Assembly: GCA_935421135.1 (NCBI GenBank)
Contig: OW285193.1
Span: forward strand, 6,628,496 to 6,692,495
DNA from: Bugulina stolonifera
Lineage: Eukaryota; Bryozoa; Gymnolaemata; Cheilostomatida; Bugulidae
Reading direction: 5' to 3'
DNA length: 64,000 bases
The notes under the pieces are model-generated. The model saw nothing but the letters and a program-made list of their open reading frames with translations. It made no database searches and was not told the DNA's origin. The position numbers and the translations under genes are program-made. Below are positions 60,057 to 64,000 of the stretch, piece after piece (the first letter of the stretch is position 1; each line of letters starts with the position of its first letter).

Positions 60057-60250
60057 TCTTAATAGGTGTCTGCGCAACCTCTTAGACAGACCCGGGTTGC
60101 AAATAAAAATCACAAGATGGCCGTTCGACCAAGGCCAGAAGGGCTATTCACCTGGCATTTTGCTTGGTCGGACAAAACCATCCCTAGCTCATCGGCACAC
60201 CTGACTTCTTCGCGCGAAACTGAGGATTTGTCTTTTGGCCCAGGCCGGTG
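60057..60250. mobile_element. MITE, inverse copy of 4648-4883
   Basis: GGTGTCTGCGCAACCTCTTA, then AATCACAAGATGGCCGTTCG and GGCCAGAAGGGC, all seen inverted at 4648-4883. The right end is not visible. The 108-codon open frame here (60066) is an artefact. Confidence 0.6.
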
Positions 60251-61188
60251 TGTTTGTGACTCTGCCTGCATCTATCCCAATACACACAGTTATACTCAGA
60301 GATTGTTTGGTATTATCTCCTCTTTCATAGAGAGCAGACAATCCCAATTATTTTATACACCTGTATTATTTACAAGTGCAATTAATAGTTGATGGGCAAG
60401 TACAATACATGTAGTGTTGGCCATTATCAATTGACCCACATCTTGAAATATTATTCCAGTGTTTATTTATTCCTTGCACCATTTTTTAATCTGTGCTATA
60501 ATCATGTAAAACACTACTTGGAGAATAACAATTTGTATATTTCAGCTTTAAAGTGGAAGTAAACAGCTTTTTATAATTAACTGCAAGTTGAGGCCAAGTT
60601 TTAGACATGTAGCAAGCTAGATGTTAATGAAAAAATGATAATATTAGTTAGATTGGACCTTTTACTTGTCTGCTATAGAATATCTATTACAGAATTGGGC
60701 TGCATCATGTCAAATACTGGCATAAGCCAGCGGCGTTTTGACAAACATTTAGCCATAATTGAGTGAGAAATGGCATAAATCGCTCAAGCGGATCTATAAC
60801 GAGACTGGTTCTTTCAGTTTATTGAACGCCGATTGGTCAAACTATTTGTTTGTGGCGCTACGGGTGACGCAATACCACCCGTAAGATTATAACAAAAGGT
60901 TGATGAACTGAGCTAAGCCAAGCCTTCTACATGACTGTGTTATAAACAAACTAGTGATTTTATCAACCTTGTATTGGTTATACTAGCTACCCTGGAGAAC
61001 TTCTAAATACATCAAGTGATAGTTACAGCTCTTCAATAGTGCAATCTCACATTATATAGCAGAACTGGAAATTAGACCACTAAGATATCACATAGGAAGA
61101 CAATGATTAATCAGTGTTGACATTATGATATTATATACATGCACATGAATTGAAGAAACCATCTGCATAGAAAAACTTGTATAGAAGC

Positions 61189-61194
61189 TTTATT
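61189..61194 (-). promoter_or_regulatory. Possible poly(A) signal, minus strand
   Basis: TTTATT on the plus strand is AATAAA on the minus strand, about 310 bases after the minus-strand stop at 61506. Confidence 0.4.
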
Positions 61195-61505
61195 GCAAGT
61201 AATTTCAGACAGTCAGCAACAGAAGTAATTCATTGCAAGTAATAGGGAGAGTGTAATGGCATAATAACAACATAATGCATATATTACATACATACATACA
61301 TTAATTTGTAACAATTTAAATTTTGATTATAACAGCTTATACAGTACATATTGCAATTTACATACATATTTTCAACTATTGTTCTGCATACAATGTACAT
61401 GGATATGACAAGTTACATAATGCTAACACATTAATGCTAAGTTACAACATGACAAATTGGTAAGATTCAATCAGTGTTGCAAGGTACTGTGCTATGGCAA
61501 TGCTC

Positions 61506-61612
61506 TCAGCATGGTAAAGTGACAATGTCGCATAGCAGAATGCTGGATGCTCTTCTTAACACTACCGCCTTCGAATGACTCACAGTTGGATCTTCCTCAT
61601 CAAAGTCCAGAA
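61506..61612 (-). CDS. Probable last exon of a minus-strand gene
   Basis: On the minus strand, TATGTTTTACAG is followed by a phase-1 frame encoding 34 residues (LDFDEEDPTVSHSKAVVLRR, then SSILLCDIVTLPC) and TGA. Earlier exons would lie at higher coordinates, in the last 2.4 kb or beyond, but none was recognised. No domain is visible. Confidence 0.35.
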
Positions 61613-61619
61613 CTGTAAA

Positions 61620-63360
61620 ACATATTATGTTATATATCGCAGCCATGCCAATATACATGTAGGGTACATGTACACGTATTACAATATGGAACCCAACACA
61701 GAACCTCAATTTAGGAGTACAAAAGAGGTACAACAATATAAGGCAACAATGAAACATTAGGCCTAATAAGGAAGTACATGAACATGTAGATGTCTATTGA
61801 GCTTATTCACAATTTAGCAGTACTTTGCACATACTTACATGCTTCAACTGAGATGCATTTCAACAGCCAAAATTTTCGTCAGCCAGCACTTTGTGAGGGG
61901 TTAATTAGACTGAGAAATTAAAATCCAAATAGGTGTGAATCTAAAACATTGAGAATGAGTACATTATGTAGATTAAGTATTCGGTGTTTGTCTATGAAGC
62001 TGCGTCTAAAGAGGCTGTTGCCTATTTGCAGATATATCACACTCAGCTCAAGGCTCTCGCACAACAGTTATGTGGCTCAGTGAAATTATTCATGACTTGA
62101 ATAGGCCCATATAGCTATCAAAAGTTTCTAACCTAAAGTATGATATCGTATGAATAATCAGATTGCATATCATCATGTTGAAATATAATATAGGCTTATT
62201 CCATAACTTCAGTTTTCATAGAGAAGCTAGGCCTATTGTACATCACTATGAATATAAATAACTAGAATCAAGATTAATGAAATTATAACACATTACATTA
62301 GCCTGGTGAAATTTTGCAGTAAAATGTCAACTTGAACTTGTAACTTGTGGCACTACTAACAGCACTAACTTACAATAGGCTTATATACATGTACAATAGT
62401 ATTTTTATCCTGATGAATCAACAAGAAAAGAAATTTTAAATAAATAATAATGATTATTATTATTATTTATTAATTATTATTTATAGGCCTAACTCTAATA
62501 ATATAATATAATAGCACAGGGTATATATTTTTATATATATTATATCTAATAATATAATATTACAGCAGAATCTTATGTTCATGTTGGATGTACATGTATG
62601 TATCGTATATAAAATATGACAGTAGAAACTATCTTAGACTTGTGTTCAATAAATAGGAAGGAATATAATATTATTACTAATTATATCGTTATTGTATAAA
62701 ATAATTATAGGCATACAAAACCAAAAATAAAATATTGTGAGTTTAGTTTACTTGGCTACAACAACCTGGTTATCTTATAGGACAATATTATTAGATTATG
62801 ATAGTATAAATATAACAATGATGCAATGGTTAAAAGTTAAGTATCCCATCATGATCTTTCAACCACTAACATCTGCTCTTTTAACCACAGTTTAACTAAC
62901 TTTAATTGGCAGCCTGATGAATTGGAGAGTCCTGTCCCTTGTGTCACTGTTACACGGAGCATACAAGCATCTTCCCATGATTAAATTAGAAAATAATTAA
63001 ATATAACCAAGTATAACAAGTTACCGCTACAGTTGACTAATGCTCACTAAAGAACCGTTAAGACCGCAGTGAATATTCACGACGCTCCCATGCGAAATCC
63101 CAAATAATATTTGAGTTTTTTAATTTTCTATTTAGATTATCACCAAAACAAAACTGAGCTTTCTAATATAGATTGGGGTACTGCAAATGACATATTTTTT
63201 CTAATGTATACAAATACAGTTGAAAAAGCGTGTTTACTTTCACTTTAATTATTACACCAATCATGTAGCTTTCCAACTTAATTCAGTTGTGTATGACTTA
63301 CATGTAGCTTTTAAAGTGGCCACACATACACATGTCCATGTAGCTACATGGTAGCTGTAC
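61620..63360. other. AT-rich region without recognised gene
   Basis: Long ATTATT/TATAAT runs (62430-62560) and TACATG words. Includes the right part of the candidate TTAA element. No further exon of the minus-strand gene could be identified. Confidence 0.35.
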
Positions 63361-63361
63361 A

Positions 63362-63580
63362 TGTACATGGTCTAGTGGTAAGGGCTCTGGATTTCCATGT
63401 GGGAGTCCCAGGTTCAGTTTCCATAAGGGTCATTGGTGGTGTTAGGATGGGCATCCAAATTTACACTGGTTCGGTGATATATCAGTTAACTTTGCCGTTG
63501 GTGCGGTGCCTCCTTCACCTAAATTAGAAAAAAATTGCTGATCTCTTTACACCATTAATAGCGGGAAGTAAAATTGGTAA
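63362..63580 (+). mobile_element. tRNA-derived SINE, family 2, copy 2
   Basis: GGTCTAGTGGTAAGGGCTCT, TGGGAGTCCCAGGTTCAGTT and GGTCATTGGTGGTGTTAGGA match 45618-45710. The B box has changed (GGTTCAGTTTCC), so it is older or inactive. Confidence 0.75.
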
Positions 63581-63795
63581 GTAAGTAGGAACGCATGATT
63601 CAACCAACAAGAGTAAGAGGGAACACAACGCCTAATTCCACAGAATTTAAAACATCATGTGCAAAAAGGATGGACAACTCTCAATTATCGGATAAAGTAG
63701 AACTGAAACTTTATAAACAACAAACCAAAAGATACGCCCCCCCTCTGAGTTTGCTCTAGATCTGTCTCACATTATATGAGTAAATTAGTTACACT

Positions 63796-63835
63796 GTAGC
63801 TGCGCAGCGCTATCCGTAGCTGCGCAGCGCTATCC
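63796..63835. repeat. 20-bp direct repeat, two perfect copies
   Basis: GTAGCTGCGCAGCGCTATCC occurs twice in tandem. The unit itself contains the palindrome AGCTGCGCAGC. Confidence 0.9.
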
Positions 63836-64000
63836 GTAATTATACACGGAGCACATCTTCAGTGAGAACTGACAAGTATTCTACTTATTGGGCTGGAAGA
63901 ATAGGGGTAAAATAATAGCATTCATCTGACACTGCACATCATTTATTGATATTGCTATATCATAATAAAAGGCCAACAAAGGAGATCAACGCCTATGCGC

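Larger units (their letters stand above)
60552..63244. mobile_element. Candidate 2.7-kb TTAA-flanked DNA transposon
   Basis: Left end AGTGGAAGTAAACAGCTTTT and inverted right end AGTGAAAGTAAACACGCTTT, each bordered by TTAA (60548-60551 and 63245-63248), as for piggyBac- or Kolobok-type insertions. The interior has no transposase frame and holds the minus-strand exon at 61506. It could be a coincidence of two MITE ends. Confidence 0.4.

Noticed and set aside
60066..60392. 108-codon plus-strand open frame without ATG
   Set aside because: Covers a MITE that also occurs at 4648-4883 in opposite orientation.

Overview
The window is AT-rich eukaryotic DNA: short exons, GT-AG introns from about 200 bases to several kb, and a heavy load of small transposons. 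No gene is bacterial or viral. Palindromic TACATGTA/TGTACATG words, hAT-type elements, CR1-like LINE sequence, tRNA-derived SINEs and a hammerhead-ribozyme retrozyme array all suggest a marine invertebrate, plausibly a demosponge. The species cannot be proved from the sequence alone.

Left half (1-33 kb). Four plus-strand genes look related. (i) 338-2532: a RING-like zinc module that has lost two of eight zinc ligands, then a 12-residue repeat array, then hydrophobic C-terminal segments. (ii) 7433-14463: a small protein of three exons, with a charged coil and a long Gly/Ala/Val-rich hydrophobic tail ending in FFW. (iii) 15845-20834: a complete C3HC4 RING, a coiled coil and a glycine-zipper hydrophobic tail ending in MFW. 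(iv) 30983-32100: a close paralogue of (ii), frameshifted in a run of 8 G. In (ii), (iii) and (iv) the last two introns have the same phases (1 then 0), so RING, coil and hydrophobic tail behave as exchangeable exon modules. A 5'-truncated CR1-like LINE lies at 22.9-25.2 kb. Remnants of an Ig-like exon lie upstream of both small-protein genes, at 5.2 kb and 28.0 kb.

Middle (33-44 kb). There is no convincing gene here. The region holds a 249-bp tandem array carrying a minus-strand type I hammerhead ribozyme, a diverged segmental duplication (34.9 kb versus 38.8 kb), and several DNA transposons inserted in it, two with perfect 8-bp target duplications.

Right half (44-59 kb). Two head-to-tail paralogues (44189-49391 and 52189-58785) encode proteins of about 230 residues with four predicted membrane helices and the same exon phases. 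I do not recognise the family. From 59 to 64 kb there are MITEs, a SINE, a candidate 2.7-kb TTAA-flanked element, and what looks like the last exon of a minus-strand gene (61506-61612).

The gene models come from open frames, splice-site consensus, intron phase and comparison between paralogues inside the window. No transcript or database evidence was available.
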